Positions 18,572-29,824 of a stretch of 64,000 bases of DNA are shown in pieces. Positions within the stretch are counted from its first letter, which is position 1. Each line of letters begins with the position of its first letter. The position numbers and the translations under genes were made by a program. Source of the DNA: Candidatus Krumholzibacteriota bacterium (GTDB lineage: Bacteria; Krumholzibacteriota; Krumholzibacteriia; LZORAL124-64-63); the NCBI GenBank assembly GCA_024275485.1, contig JAJRZA010000009.1:1-64000 (forward strand). The letters are read 5' to 3'. The notes beneath the pieces were generated by a model that worked only from the letters and a program-made list of their open reading frames with translations, made no database searches and had not been told where the DNA came from.

Positions 18572-20035
18572 ATGAAAAAATTGTACCAGTCCAATCGCAC
18601 TGCCATTTCACTTTGCCTGGGGATTTTGCTCCTGTTGATCCCCTTGTGGGCAAGTGGACAAATGGAAGTTCTGGCAACTGGCGATGACTGCGCCGAAGGC
18701 AAGGCCCTGTACGAAGCCGCCCGTTTTCCCGAAGCCCGCAAGGCTTTCATTCGCTGCGTCGCCCTGGGCGAGCCCGATCTGGATACCTTGCTCCCGCTGA
18801 CGGTGATGGGAATCAGTGATGAACGATTGGATGAAGCCCAGAAATACGGCAGTATGGCCGTGGAGTTTGATCCCGAGGACCCGGACGCACGATACTGGTA
18901 CGGTCGTGCTCTTTTGCGGTCCAATCGGGTGGAAGAAGCTCGTCGGCAATGGGAAGCAGGACTTCGGCTTTCCCTGAAACACAAGGGTATTCTGGAAGGG
19001 TTGGCCCGCCTGGCCCTGAACGAAGGGGAGCCGGCCAAGGCCTATCAACTTTTGGACCAATTGCGGCGCCAGGGCCTTGATGAAGCCTGGCTTCACCGGA
19101 TGTTGGCCGATATTGCAGCCTCCAGAGGGATCTGGGCCCAAAGCCTGGCTCATTTGGAAGACGCCATAAGAAGTGGGCCACCCGGCCTGTCCGATTACCT
19201 GGCTGCATCGGAACTCAGTTTGATGTTGGGTGATAAGGACGCAGCCATTGTCTATTGCCAGAAGGCCGTGGATCTGAAGCCTGCAGGACCCAGTTTCGGC
19301 GCGTTGGGCGAGGCCTTTTTTGCCGCCGATGTTATGGATTCCGCTCTGGTTTACCTGCGCAAAGCCGTGGATTCCGATGCGTCCAACCCCCGTCATCGTT
19401 TCAATTTGGCGAATGCCCTGGAAATCACGGGCCAATACAATGAAGCAGAGAAGCATTTTCAGTATTTCCTCGCCTCGCAGCCCGATGATGCGGTGGGTCA
19501 TTTCAACTATGGTGTTCACCTGGAAAAACAGGGACGGGAGGTGGAGGCCCTATACCACATCAACCGGACCATCCGTCTGGAGCCGGGTATGCTCAGCGCC
19601 CACATCGTCAAGGTCCAACTGCTTGAAAAAATGAATCAGTACGATTCTGCCGTGCAGGAGGTGACCTTCCTGAAAGCAGCCGACCCGGCCAGCATTGAAG
19701 AACTGACCATCTGGGAAAATCGTCTGGTAAAACTCCGTGATGAGGCCAACGGCGCGCGCCAGGAGGGCAAAGTGCATCTCTTGCACATGATTCTGGTGGA
19801 CCCTTCAATGGTGGAATTGGTCCAGAATTATCTGCAAACGGGGGCCGATTTTGGCAGCCTGGTGACTCAGTATTCCACGGGCCCGGCTGCAGCACGGGGC
19901 GGCGACATCGGCTGGATTGCTCCCAATGATTTGGTGGAGGCCATGCGGGAGGTCATTAAAGGGCTGGGAATCAATGAAATTAGCCCTCCGATTGAATCGA
20001 GAGGGCTATATCATATTTTTAAAAGGTTGCCTTAA
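18572..20035 (+). CDS. TPR protein with C-terminal PpiC/parvulin-like domain
   Basis: Multiple TPRs, then HMILVDPSMVELVQNYLQTGADFGSLVTQYSTGPAAARGGDIGWIAPNDL...EISPPIESRGLYHIFKRL. Confidence 0.75.
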   Translation: MKKLYQSNRTAISLCLGILLLLIPLWASGQMEVLATGDDCAEGKALYEAARFPEARKAFIRCVALGEPDLDTLLPLTVMGISDERLDEAQKYGSMAVEFDPEDPDARYWYGRALLRSNRVEEARRQWEAGLRLSLKHKGILEGLARLALNEGEPAKAYQLLDQLRRQGLDEAWLHRMLADIAASRGIWAQSLAHLEDAIRSGPPGLSDYLAASELSLMLGDKDAAIVYCQKAVDLKPAGPSFGALGEAFFAADVMDSALVYLRKAVDSDASNPRHRFNLANALEITGQYNEAEKHFQYFLASQPDDAVGHFNYGVHLEKQGREVEALYHINRTIRLEPGMLSAHIVKVQLLEKMNQYDSAVQEVTFLKAADPASIEELTIWENRLVKLRDEANGARQEGKVHLLHMILVDPSMVELVQNYLQTGADFGSLVTQYSTGPAAARGGDIGWIAPNDLVEAMREVIKGLGINEISPPIESRGLYHIFKRLP

Positions 20036-20076
20036 GCACTTCTGAACCCATTCTGGTCCATTTCGGTAAAACCGGT

Positions 20077-20268
20077 TCAGACAACTTTCTTGACGCTCCC
20101 AGTGCGGATGCAACGAGTGCAAACATAACCGCGCTGGACTTTTCCGTCCTTTTCGAACCTGATTTTTTGCAAGTTGGGCAGCCAGCGATGACGAGTCAGG
20201 TTATGGGCATGACTAACTCGGTTGCCATACTGGGGGCCTTTGTCGCAAATAGAGCACTTCCTGCTCAT
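20077..20268 (-). CDS. rpmB: 50S ribosomal protein L28 (Cys-containing form)
   Basis: [38 protein letters not shown]...[13 protein letters not shown]. Confidence 0.95.
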   Translation of the reverse strand: MSRKCSICDKGPQYGNRVSHAHNLTRHRWLPNLQKIRFEKDGKVQRGYVCTRCIRTGSVKKVV

Positions 20269-20372
20269 GGCACTCCTCCTACATAGAGTATCGCGAGGGT
20301 TGAATTCCAAGGCTCGGCAATTTAACATCCAGATTCCGGTCCAGCAAGTTATTTCCCCAATAGGTTGATAAA

Positions 20373-22481
20373 ATGAAACCAGAATTCAGTTTGGAAACAC
20401 CAGTGCAGTTCCTGAAGTCCGTGGGCCCTGCCCGGGCCAGGGGGTTGTCACGTCTTGGTTTGGAGACTGTGGGCGATCTTTTGGCGCACTATCCGCATCG
20501 GTATTTTGATCGCACCACTGCGGTTCCGGTAGGCAGGATAGCTGAAGGCAAAGAAGTGACCGTTGTGGCTGAAGTGCTGACCACCAACGAGCGACGGACT
20601 CGGCGCGGAGGCAGCATTCAAACCGTAACTGTGGGGGACGATACGGGTGTTTTGTTTTGCATCTGGTTTAATCAAAGTTACTTGCTGAAGCAGCTGCGGG
20701 CGGGCCAAAGGTTAATGGTCAGTGGTTTGGCCCGGTGTCACAACGGGCGCATGCAGCTTACCCACCCGGATTTCGAATTGGCCGTAACCGCAAATAAGGA
20801 AAAGAACACTGTAGGATTGCACACAGGCCGCGTGGTTCCCGTTTATGGTTTGACGGCTGGGATTGGGCAACACTGGCTGCGGGCCCTGGTCTTTCAGGCC
20901 CTACAGAGACTGACCAGTGAAGGCAATGGAATCAAGGAAACGCTGCCAACTAAGATTCTCAGAGACCGGAAGCTGTGCTCCGCCATCACTGCCACCAGCG
21001 ATATTCATTTCCCAGCCAACGGTTCCGCCCTGGAGATGGCCCGTCACCGTCTGAAATACCAGGAAGGTTTTTTTATCCAGCTGTTGATGGCCTGGCGACG
21101 CGGACAGAACCAGGATTTGCCGGGGGTGCGTCTGGAAAAGCCGGGGGATTTGACCAAGCGCCTGGTGGACGATTTGCCGTTCACTATGACAGGTGCCCAG
21201 CGTCGGGTGTTGGTGGAAATCCTGGCCGATCTACGTAGTGGCCGGGTGATGCACCGCCTGGTTCAGGGGGATGTGGGTTGTGGAAAAACCCTGGTGGCTT
21301 TCATCGCCTGCCTTTTTGTGGTGGAACAGGGTTATCAGGCGGTAATGATGGCCCCAACAGAGGTTCTTGCCCGGCAACACGGGCATACCCTGGCCAAGTG
21401 GGCGAGCCCTCTCGGCGTGACGGTTGAAACCCTGACCGGAAGCACTCCTTCTGCTGAACGCCGGAGAATTTTGTCCGGGGTAGGGTCCGGTGAGGTGGAT
21501 TTGCTGATGGGAACCCACGCGGTGATTCAAAAAGATGTGCGGGTACCCCGGCTGGCTTTATCGGTAATTGATGAACAGCACCGGTTTGGTGTGCGCCAAA
21601 GGGGCAAATCTACTACCAGCGGAGAAGTGACCGACCAGAGCCACGTTCTGGTCATGAGCGCCACACCAATTCCCCGCAGCCTGGCTTTGACACTGTATGG
21701 AGATCTGGACCTCAGTTTGATCGACGAATTGCCCACCGGACGGGGTGCCACCCATACGGAAATTGTTCGGTCCGCCGATGAAGCACGTGTCTGGCAGGGC
21801 TGCCGCCGCGAATTGTCTGCTGGGCGTCAGGTCTTTGTGGTGCATCCGGTCATTGATGAAACCGAAGGTCAGGACTTGAAAGCTGCAACGGTGGAGTTTG
21901 AGCGAGTGAGTCGGACAGTTTTCTCCGAGTGGCGGGTGGCCTTGTTGCATGGGCGCCTGAAAAGTTCAGAGAAGCAGGAAATCATGACCCGCTTTTCAGC
22001 AGGGGAAATTCAGGTTCTGGTGGCCACCACCGTGGTTGAGGTGGGAATCGATGTCCCCAACGCCACCGCCATGGTGATTCACAACCCGGAACGTTTCGGT
22101 CTGGCCCAGTTGCACCAGCTGCGGGGCCGCATAGGCCGGGGATCAGGCGCAGCAACCTGCTATCTGCTGTGCGATGGTTATTTGTCGGATGACAGTTATC
22201 AGCGCATCAGCTTCTTTGCTTCCAATCACGATGGCTTCGCCCTGGCTGAACAGGACCTCAGAACCCGGGGACCCGGGGAGGCCTGGGGTACCCGTCAACA
22301 CGGTGCTCCCGGATTCCAACTGCTCAATCCCATCGAGGATGCTGATTTGATCAGAATCTGTCATGAAGACAGCCGCCGTGTTCTGGAACTGGATCCTGGG
22401 CTGAAAAGTTCGTCGGGACAACGCCTCCAGGAGGCACTGGCCATGCATATTGGTCGTCACCAAAACGAACTGGCCGGTTGA
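20373..22481 (+). CDS. recG: ATP-dependent DNA helicase RecG
   Basis: OB wedge domain, [60 protein letters not shown]. Confidence 0.97.
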   Translation: MKPEFSLETPVQFLKSVGPARARGLSRLGLETVGDLLAHYPHRYFDRTTAVPVGRIAEGKEVTVVAEVLTTNERRTRRGGSIQTVTVGDDTGVLFCIWFNQSYLLKQLRAGQRLMVSGLARCHNGRMQLTHPDFELAVTANKEKNTVGLHTGRVVPVYGLTAGIGQHWLRALVFQALQRLTSEGNGIKETLPTKILRDRKLCSAITATSDIHFPANGSALEMARHRLKYQEGFFIQLLMAWRRGQNQDLPGVRLEKPGDLTKRLVDDLPFTMTGAQRRVLVEILADLRSGRVMHRLVQGDVGCGKTLVAFIACLFVVEQGYQAVMMAPTEVLARQHGHTLAKWASPLGVTVETLTGSTPSAERRRILSGVGSGEVDLLMGTHAVIQKDVRVPRLALSVIDEQHRFGVRQRGKSTTSGEVTDQSHVLVMSATPIPRSLALTLYGDLDLSLIDELPTGRGATHTEIVRSADEARVWQGCRRELSAGRQVFVVHPVIDETEGQDLKAATVEFERVSRTVFSEWRVALLHGRLKSSEKQEIMTRFSAGEIQVLVATTVVEVGIDVPNATAMVIHNPERFGLAQLHQLRGRIGRGSGAATCYLLCDGYLSDDSYQRISFFASNHDGFALAEQDLRTRGPGEAWGTRQHGAPGFQLLNPIEDADLIRICHEDSRRVLELDPGLKSSSGQRLQEALAMHIGRHQNELAG

Positions 22482-22591
22482 GGCCATTGCCGCAGTGCTT
22501 TGCCGAGAGGCCACTTGAAAGCAGATTATGTCTTGCAATGCTCTCTGGGGGCGGGTATATTTCCCCCATCTCAAATCGTCCCCCCATATGG

Positions 22592-22653
22592 GTGGACCGG
22601 TTGGGGTGGGCATAAGTCCACTTCTTTTTTTTAATGGATTGTTTTAGTGGACT
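22592..22653 (+). promoter_or_regulatory. Attenuator-like leader with mutually exclusive hairpins before rimP
   Basis: GTGGAC (22592-22597), GTCCAC (22616-22621) then TTCTTTTTTTT, and a second GTGGAC (22647-22652) just before the SD GGAGG. The central segment can pair with either flank. Confidence 0.45.
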
Positions 22654-22664
22654 GGAGGCAGGCC

Positions 22665-23330
22665 GTGGCAGAACGTGTCCGTCCCAACCTGAAACGGATG
22701 GCAACAAAGGTGATGGAGCTGTTGGAGCCTGAGCTGGCTGCCGATGGTTTCGAGATCCTTGATGTCAGGGTTTTTCAGGGTGGAGGGCGTCTGCAGGTGC
22801 GGGTCTATTTAGAAACAGATAGTGCTGGGGGGATTACCTTGGGGGAGTGTGCAAAGGCCGGGCGCAGCATTAACATGTTGATGGAGGAGGCGGATCTCTT
22901 TTCCGGTCAGTATGTGATGGAAGTCTCTTCACCGGGCATTCGGCGTCCTTTGCGCCTGGATCGTCATTTTGCGAAGGCGGTGGGACAACGGGTGGACCTG
23001 AAGGTTCGCCAGGCCAACAAGAGCCGTAGGGTCAGGGGAGAGCTGCTGTCCTTCGATGGCAAATCGCTACTGGTTCAGCCACCCTCTCCAAGTGAAAAAG
23101 GGGAATCAATCCCGGCCGTTGTTGAAGTGAACCTGGCGGAAGTGCTAGAGGCGAATGTGGATCCGGATTTTGATGCCAAGGACCTGATCAACGCCGACCG
23201 TCGGCAGAAAAAAGAAGATCGCAAGAAAAAGCGGTTGGCCATAAAACGACCCAAGAAAAATCGTCCCCGCGCACGAGCGGGCAACCGGAAAACTAGTGCT
23301 GGAGACGGCGATTCTTCTCCAGAAGACTGA
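22665..23330 (+). CDS. rimP: Ribosome maturation factor RimP with basic C-terminal extension
   Basis: ADGFEILDVRVFQGGGRLQVRVYLETD, ITLGECAKAGRSI, YVMEVSSPGIRRPL. GTG start preceded by GGAGG. Confidence 0.92.
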   Translation: MAERVRPNLKRMATKVMELLEPELAADGFEILDVRVFQGGGRLQVRVYLETDSAGGITLGECAKAGRSINMLMEEADLFSGQYVMEVSSPGIRRPLRLDRHFAKAVGQRVDLKVRQANKSRRVRGELLSFDGKSLLVQPPSPSEKGESIPAVVEVNLAEVLEANVDPDFDAKDLINADRRQKKEDRKKKRLAIKRPKKNRPRARAGNRKTSAGDGDSSPED

Positions 23331-23359
23331 CTGAGCCGAAGCCGTAGGAGAAACCAGGC

Positions 23360-24871
23360 ATGGACCACAATATCCTGAACGCCCTGAGTGAGATCACCAG
23401 GGAAAAAAATATTGATAAGGCTATCATCATTGAATCCCTCGAGGCGGGGTTGCAGTCTGCTGCCCGCAAGAAGCTGGGGGCCGAGGCCAATATTGATGCC
23501 AAAGTGGATCCCGATTCCGGTGAAATGACGGTGGAACGGGTCATGACCGTGGTCGATGAGGTCGATGACCCCGACACTGACATTTCCCTTGAGGAAGCGG
23601 AGATCGAATTTGGCGACGAAGTGGAAATTGGGGATGAGGTGCGCTACCCGCTGACCCTTTCCGATTTTGGTCGCAATGCCATCCTGGTTGCCAAGCAGAT
23701 ATTGGTACAAAAAGTTCGCGAAGCCGAGCGAGCCCAGATCTTTGAAGAATTTCGCGATCGGGTGGACGAAATCATCGTCGGCACCGTGCAGCAAGTCGAT
23801 CGAGGGAATGTCCTGGTCAACCTTGGTCGCACCGAAGCACTGATGCCCTATCGTGAGCAAATCAAGGGCGAACGTCTGGGTCAGGGCAAAACCGTTCGAG
23901 CCTATATTATTGAGGTGCTGGATTCGGTGAAGGGCCCACAGGTTATTCTTTCGAGGAGCCATCCCGGTTTTCTGAAAGCGCTGTTCCATCAGGAAGTCCC
24001 CGAGATCCAGGAAGGCATCGTCACCATCAAGGGTGTGGCCCGGGAGCCGGGCACCCGCTCCAAGATTGCCGTCAGCAGCAACGACGATCGGGTTGATCCC
24101 GTGGGCTCTTGTGTGGGCATGAAAGGCAGTCGAGTGCAGGCCGTGACTCGTGAACTGGCTGGTGAACGGGTGGATATCGTGCCCTGGAGCGCCGAGCCCA
24201 GTCTGCTGATCAGCCGGGCCTTGAGTCCGGCCGTTGTCAGCAATATTATTTTGCATCGGGAACGGAACGAAGCCACCGTCATCGTCAATGACGACCAACT
24301 GAGCAAGGCCATCGGCAAGGAAGGCAAGAATGTTCGTCTGGCCGCCAAGCTGACCGAGTGGAAAATCGATCTGGTCAGTTCCAGGGAGTACAATACCCGC
24401 CAACGGGTCAGAGAAGAGATGACCATGCCATTGGCTGATCTGCCCGGTGTTACCGAAGAATTGCTGGTGCTGCTGGAAGCCTTTGCCGTGATGACCATCG
24501 ACGACTTGGCGGACACACCGCTGGAACGTCTGGCCGGCATTGAAGGATTGGATGCCGAGGGTGCCGATAGTCTTCTGGCCACTGCTCAGGCCACCCGGGA
24601 TGAATTGCGTCGCATGATTGAAAAGACGGTAAAAAGTGAACTGGAAGCCGAGGCCGCTGAAAACGAGGCCCTGTTTGCCGACGATGTATTCGTCAATGAT
24701 GATGAAGCAGATGAAGTTGTCGATTCCGAGGATATCCCCATCGATAAAGAGGCGATCTTCAAGGATTTTCCTGAGGGAAATGTAGACAAGGATGCAGCTG
24801 AGTCTGTGGAGGATGACCAAGAGGATGAAGAGAAGATTGATCCCTTTGCCAACACCGAGTTGGAGGATTAG
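23360..24871 (+). CDS. nusA: Transcription termination/antitermination protein NusA, acidic C-terminus
   Basis: S1 and two KH domains, VDPVGSCVGMKGSRVQAVTRELAGERVDIVPWS, AIGKEGKNVRLAAKLTEWKIDL. Confidence 0.97.
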   Translation: MDHNILNALSEITREKNIDKAIIIESLEAGLQSAARKKLGAEANIDAKVDPDSGEMTVERVMTVVDEVDDPDTDISLEEAEIEFGDEVEIGDEVRYPLTLSDFGRNAILVAKQILVQKVREAERAQIFEEFRDRVDEIIVGTVQQVDRGNVLVNLGRTEALMPYREQIKGERLGQGKTVRAYIIEVLDSVKGPQVILSRSHPGFLKALFHQEVPEIQEGIVTIKGVAREPGTRSKIAVSSNDDRVDPVGSCVGMKGSRVQAVTRELAGERVDIVPWSAEPSLLISRALSPAVVSNIILHRERNEATVIVNDDQLSKAIGKEGKNVRLAAKLTEWKIDLVSSREYNTRQRVREEMTMPLADLPGVTEELLVLLEAFAVMTIDDLADTPLERLAGIEGLDAEGADSLLATAQATRDELRRMIEKTVKSELEAEAAENEALFADDVFVNDDEADEVVDSEDIPIDKEAIFKDFPEGNVDKDAAESVEDDQEDEEKIDPFANTELED

Positions 24872-24900
24872 GGGCCGTCTTTGAGGCGGCCTGACGGGTC

Positions 24901-25209
24901 ATGAACGAAACGAATGTTACAAAAATGTTGGCTCTGCTGGGGCTGGCACGACGGGCAGGACGGTTATCCATCGGCTTCAGCGCAGTGGAACAGTTGGTCC
25001 GCAAACCGGCACGAGTTCTGGTGATCACCGCTTCGGATATGGGAGCGGCTCAAAAGAGCAAAGTCGGGCGGTTCGAAAATCTGGCAGGGTTGATTGATGA
25101 CGTCCTGACCAGTGAGCAGTTGGCCGAAGCCTTCGGGCGAAACAAATTGGCCATCATTGGGTTGAGCGATCCCGGATTTGTCAAGGGGATCAAGAAACTG
25201 ATCGACTGA
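24901..25209 (+). CDS. L7Ae/L30e-like ribosomal protein (YlxQ family)
   Basis: LGLARRAGRLSIGFSAVEQLVRKPARVLVITASDMG; located between nusA and infB. Confidence 0.85.
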   Translation: MNETNVTKMLALLGLARRAGRLSIGFSAVEQLVRKPARVLVITASDMGAAQKSKVGRFENLAGLIDDVLTSEQLAEAFGRNKLAIIGLSDPGFVKGIKKLID

Positions 25210-25285
25210 ATCTGAATGGTTTCGGTGAAACGCCGGAATTTCAGGAAGTCGGCAGACGAAAGCCAAGCGGCTGGAGGTAAAGGGT

Positions 25286-28200
25286 TTGTCGAAGAACCTC
25301 AGGGTTTACGAATTAGGACGCCACTATGGTGTGGATAGCAAACAGGTTATGGCCCTTCTGGAAAAGATGAAGGTTGAGGTCAAAAGCCATATGAGCGTTG
25401 TGGAGGAATCGGATGTGGACCGTGTCCATGCCGTTTTCCAGCGCAAGCGTGAGCTGGCCAGGGAGAATTATGCCAAGGCCCACGGCCTGAATCCCAACCA
25501 GCTGAAAAACGTTGCGGCTCTCAAGCCTCTGGAGAGGCCCCAGCCAGAAGCAGAAGCGGAAAAACCCAAAAAGAAAAAGAAGGTGACCAAGAAAAAGGCC
25601 GCCAAGAAAAAAGCACCTGCCAAACCCAAGGTGGTCGTGATCACCAAGGCTGGTACCATGACCAAGGTGGCCAAGGCGGCCCGGGCCAAAAAAGATGCCG
25701 AGATAGCGGCTGCTGAAGCCGAAACTGCGCGTAAAAAGGAAGAAAAAAGGACCAGGGAAGCCGAGTTGGCCCTCAAACGGGAAGACCATGCCAAGGTTCG
25801 CGTCGTCAAGTTGGTAAAGAAGGCCGATATTCCCGAGGAGGAAACAGCCACCGAAGTGGCTGCCGAGGCCGGATCCAACGAAGTGGTCGAGACCGTTGTT
25901 GAAGCAGCCGATACTTCAGCGGAAGTTACTGAACAGGCAGGCAAAACTTCTGCCGAAGAAACCGAGCCGGTTGTTGAAACCACGCCGACCGCCGAAGCTT
26001 CTGTTTCTGATTCGGAAATGACCGTAGATGGTGACGAAAGCAAAACAGCAAAGACGGTCGAATCGGATGCCCCGACGGTGGACATTCCTGCCGATGACCC
26101 GGCTGCCGGGGATGATGCTGAAGTTTCTGCAGAGACCGTGGGGACTACCGACGATGCCGAAGTGAAATCTCAAATAGAAGAGGTAATTGAAAAAGAGGAT
26201 GACTCCGACCGTCTCTCCGATGTGGGCACCAAAAAGCATGATGGGTTCAAAATCGGCGATATCATCCGACCGGCTCCGAAACGTACCCAGCCCAAGACCA
26301 AGACCAAGACCAAGCCCAAGACCGAAGTCAGCAGCCAATCGGTTCGCGATTCCATCGAAAAGGCCTTGCGCAAACGCAAAGACGAGGCTTCCAGTCCTGA
26401 ACCGCCATCAAGGCGCAAGCGGACTCGCAAGAAGAAGAAAAAAGTCGACCAGCAGGAAGTTGAACGCCAATTGAAGCAGACCATGGCGGAATTGAGTGGT
26501 GGCAGCACCAAGAAACGCCGCAAAAAAAGTGGCTCCGATACCGAAGAAGATGGCACCGAAACCCTGGTTCAGGAGGTCTTGAAGCTGACCGAGTTCATCA
26601 CTGTTCAGGAGTTGGCCGAAAAGCTCGACGTCAAGGCCCAGGAATTGATTGCCAAGCTTTTCATGCTGGGAATCATGACCACAATCAACCAGCGTCTGGA
26701 AAAAGAAAATATCCAGCTTCTGGCCGAAGAGTTTGGGCGTGAAGTTGAGTTCCTGGCTGAGTTTGGTGATGAGGTGCTGGAGATCGAGGCGGCACCCGAG
26801 AGTGAATTGACCGCCCGTCCTCCCGTGGTGACGGTGATGGGTCACGTTGATCACGGTAAAACATCATTGCTCGACAGCATTCGCAAGACCAACGTAATCG
26901 CCGGAGAAGCGGGTGGCATCACCCAGCATATTGGTGCCTACAAGGTGGAAACCGCTGGCGGTCCGGTGACCTTCCTCGATACCCCTGGTCACGCCGCCTT
27001 TTCGGCCATGCGTGCCCGTGGTGCCCAGGTAACGGATATCGTAATTTTGATCGTGGCTGCCGATGACCGGGTCATGCCCCAGACCATTGAAGCGATCAAT
27101 CACGCCAAGGCCGCAGAGGTGCCCATCGTGGTGGCCATCAACAAGATTGATCTGCCGGCGGCGAAACCCGACCAGGTGAAGCAGGAGCTCCTGCAACACA
27201 ACATCATGGTCGAGGAGTATGGTGGCGATGTGCAGTGCGCCGAGATCTCCGCCAAGGCGGGAATCGGCGTAGATCATCTCCTGGAGTTGATCCATCTGCA
27301 GAGTGAGGTCCTTGAGCTGACCGCTTCGGCAGAAGGACCCGCCCGTGGTGTGGTTGTGGAAGCCAAGAAGGATCCTGGCCGCGGAGTTCTGTTCACAGTT
27401 CTGATTGATCGCGGAACCCTTCACATGGGCGATACCTTCCTGGTCGGCATGCAGGATGGTAAAGTTCGCGCCATCATGGATGAACGCGGCAATAAAATCC
27501 AGGAGGTCAAGCCGGGTGAGCCCTGCGAGATCCTAGGTGGCAACGATGTGCCAGAAAGTGGCGATCGTTTCTACGTTATGGACAGTGAGCGGGAAGCGCG
27601 AGAGATGGCCACCAAACGCCGCAACCTGCAGCGCCAGCAACAGCTCATGGGACCGAAGCAGACCATCGACCTGGACAATCTGGCCAGTTTGATGGAAGCA
27701 GGTGACCTTAAAGAACTGCCCATCATCATCAAGGGTGATGTGGCCGGATCGGTGGAAGCCCTGGCCGACCAGCTGATGGAGTTGAACACTGAAGAGGTGC
27801 AGGTCAAGGTGGTGCACAAGGCTGTGGGTGCCGTCAGTGAGTCCGATGTTCTGTTGGCCGCCAACACCGGCGCCATGATCATCGGTTTCCACATGCGTCC
27901 GGGCCCCGCCATTCGTGAATTGGCCAAAAAGTATCACGTGACCATTGAGGTCTTCGATATCATTTACGAGGCCGTCGATACCATGCGCAAGGCCATGGCC
28001 GGTCTGCTCGGCAGTATCCAGCGCGAGGTCTCCACCGGCCGTGCCGAGGTGCGCCAGGTGTTCACCATTCCCAAAACCGGTCAGGTTGCTGGTTCGATGG
28101 TGGTCGACGGTGTCATCCAACGCAAGACCATGGCCCGCCTGATCCGCGACGAAGTCGTGGTATACGAAGGCAAGGTCAACAGTCTGAAGCGCTTCAAGGA

Positions 28201-28324
28201 TGACGTGAAGGAAGTGGCCAGCGGCTACGAATGTGGCATTGGTCTGCAGAACTTCTACGACATTCATGAAGGCGATTTCCTGGAGACCTTCGAGATCGAA
28301 AGTATTGAGCGTACGGAACTCTGA
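25286..28324 (+). CDS. infB: Translation initiation factor IF-2
   Basis: Long charged N-terminus; [54 protein letters not shown]. Confidence 0.97.
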   Translation: MSKNLRVYELGRHYGVDSKQVMALLEKMKVEVKSHMSVVEESDVDRVHAVFQRKRELARENYAKAHGLNPNQLKNVAALKPLERPQPEAEAEKPKKKKKVTKKKAAKKKAPAKPKVVVITKAGTMTKVAKAARAKKDAEIAAAEAETARKKEEKRTREAELALKREDHAKVRVVKLVKKADIPEEETATEVAAEAGSNEVVETVVEAADTSAEVTEQAGKTSAEETEPVVETTPTAEASVSDSEMTVDGDESKTAKTVESDAPTVDIPADDPAAGDDAEVSAETVGTTDDAEVKSQIEEVIEKEDDSDRLSDVGTKKHDGFKIGDIIRPAPKRTQPKTKTKTKPKTEVSSQSVRDSIEKALRKRKDEASSPEPPSRRKRTRKKKKKVDQQEVERQLKQTMAELSGGSTKKRRKKSGSDTEEDGTETLVQEVLKLTEFITVQELAEKLDVKAQELIAKLFMLGIMTTINQRLEKENIQLLAEEFGREVEFLAEFGDEVLEIEAAPESELTARPPVVTVMGHVDHGKTSLLDSIRKTNVIAGEAGGITQHIGAYKVETAGGPVTFLDTPGHAAFSAMRARGAQVTDIVILIVAADDRVMPQTIEAINHAKAAEVPIVVAINKIDLPAAKPDQVKQELLQHNIMVEEYGGDVQCAEISAKAGIGVDHLLELIHLQSEVLELTASAEGPARGVVVEAKKDPGRGVLFTVLIDRGTLHMGDTFLVGMQDGKVRAIMDERGNKIQEVKPGEPCEILGGNDVPESGDRFYVMDSEREAREMATKRRNLQRQQQLMGPKQTIDLDNLASLMEAGDLKELPIIIKGDVAGSVEALADQLMELNTEEVQVKVVHKAVGAVSESDVLLAANTGAMIIGFHMRPGPAIRELAKKYHVTIEVFDIIYEAVDTMRKAMAGLLGSIQREVSTGRAEVRQVFTIPKTGQVAGSMVVDGVIQRKTMARLIRDEVVVYEGKVNSLKRFKDDVKEVASGYECGIGLQNFYDIHEGDFLETFEIESIERTEL

Positions 28325-28405
28325 TGATAGGTGGAGTACCGGCTCAGACAACTATCGGCCGGGGTGTTTCGGGAGCGAATCCCGGAGCGGCCCGGCTGTT
28401 TCTGA

Positions 28406-29824
28406 ATGAGAGAAGTCATGGATCCTTATCGCTCCAACAAATTGAACCAATCCATTCTGGAAGTTCTCAGCCGTATGCTGCAGGTCTCGGTCAAGGACCC
28501 CCGAGTGGGGTTTGTAACCATCAACGCCGTGGAAGTGAACCGTGATCATAGCGTGGCCCAGATCTACTGGTCCGTGCTGGGCGATGACGAGGATCGCAAG
28601 TCGAGTTTTGCCGGGCTGAAAAAAGCCAGAGGCTATATGATGAGCAACCTGACCAGGACCCTCGGTCTGCGTCAGGCTCCGGATTTACGTTTTATCTACG
28701 ATGATACCGTTGCCAAGGGTTTGGAGCTGGACAATGTGCTGGACCAACTGGCCCAAGAAGGTGAATTCAAATCCGAAACCGACCGAAAGAGGGAAATGAC
28801 CCTGGAAGACCTTCAGCCACCCCTGGAATTGATCCAGGGCTTTCGTCGGGCCGAAAAGATCTGGGTGGTTCCTCATCACAATCCCGATCCGGATGCCATG
28901 GGCAGTGCCCTTGCTTTATCAGCTGCCCTGACCGAGATGGGCCGCGATGTCAGGGTGGTCAGTTATGAAAATCCTCCGGTGGGATTCAATGATATGCCCG
29001 GGTTTGATATGGTGGTGACCAATGAACAGGCGGAACAGATCTACCGGGATGAAGAGCCTGATACCCTGATCCTGGTGGACTGCCATAACATCTCCCGATG
29101 CGGTCTCCTGGAAGAAACCCTGGACCGATTCCAAACCCGCTGTTGTGTCGATCATCATTTGGTCAGCGGACGTAAAGCCCCGGAATCAGGCTGGATCGAG
29201 GCGAAATCCTGTTCCACCTGCACTCTTGTTTATCAGGTTATCGAAAACCTCGCCCAGGGCAATCCCGAATTTGATGACGAGTCCTTCACCATGACCGTGG
29301 ACATGGCTACGAATATTTATGCGGGTCTGATCAATGACACCGGAGGCTTCAGATTTTCCAACACCATGCCCCTGACCTTCGAGCTGGCCCGACGCCTTTC
29401 CCTGATGGGGGTTGATACGGCGGCGGTATCCCGGCAAACGATGCACCGTTACCGCCCGCAAGGTGTTGCCCTTTTGCAAAGGGTTCTGGAAACCTTTGAA
29501 TACCATCAAAATGGAAGAGTCCTTATTTTGCGAGCTACCAAGGCGATGTTGGAGGAAACCGGGGGCAGCATGCCCGACACCGAGAGTTTTGTCAACATAG
29601 CCACTGCCGTCGATGGCGTGGTATTTATTGCCTTCATGAAGGAGCTGGACCACGAGGTCTGGCGAGTTTCCCTGCGCGTGCGTGGTGAGGGCGATGTGCA
29701 GATTCTGGCGGCCAAACACGGGGGAGGCGGGCACAAACAAGCCGCTGGTTGCACCATTGAAGGTGCTGGCGATGAGGTCGCTGCCAATTTGGCCATGGAC
29801 CTGGGCGCCCTGCTGGGCCGATGA
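28406..29824 (+). CDS. RbfA - DHH/DHHA1 phosphoesterase (NrnA-like) fusion protein
   Basis: N-terminal residues 1-120 are RbfA-like (KDPRVGFVTINAVEVNRDHSVAQIYWSVLG...PDLRFIYDDTVAKG). C-terminal residues have PHHNPDPDAMGSALAL, CCVDHHLVSG, GGGGHKQAAGC. One continuous ORF. Confidence 0.9.
   Translation: MREVMDPYRSNKLNQSILEVLSRMLQVSVKDPRVGFVTINAVEVNRDHSVAQIYWSVLGDDEDRKSSFAGLKKARGYMMSNLTRTLGLRQAPDLRFIYDDTVAKGLELDNVLDQLAQEGEFKSETDRKREMTLEDLQPPLELIQGFRRAEKIWVVPHHNPDPDAMGSALALSAALTEMGRDVRVVSYENPPVGFNDMPGFDMVVTNEQAEQIYRDEEPDTLILVDCHNISRCGLLEETLDRFQTRCCVDHHLVSGRKAPESGWIEAKSCSTCTLVYQVIENLAQGNPEFDDESFTMTVDMATNIYAGLINDTGGFRFSNTMPLTFELARRLSLMGVDTAAVSRQTMHRYRPQGVALLQRVLETFEYHQNGRVLILRATKAMLEETGGSMPDTESFVNIATAVDGVVFIAFMKELDHEVWRVSLRVRGEGDVQILAAKHGGGGHKQAAGCTIEGAGDEVAANLAMDLGALLGR

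Noticed and set aside
20036-20100. Inverted repeat TGAACC...GGTTCA between the TPR-parvulin gene and rpmB as a bidirectional terminator
   Set aside because: Only a 6-bp stem with a loop of nearly 30 nt and no clear T-run; not convincing.
23075-24820. 581-aa minus-strand ORF opposite rimP/nusA
   Set aside because: It is a shadow ORF opposite clearly conserved nusA codons, with low-complexity G/H/Q/F composition and no recognisable domain.
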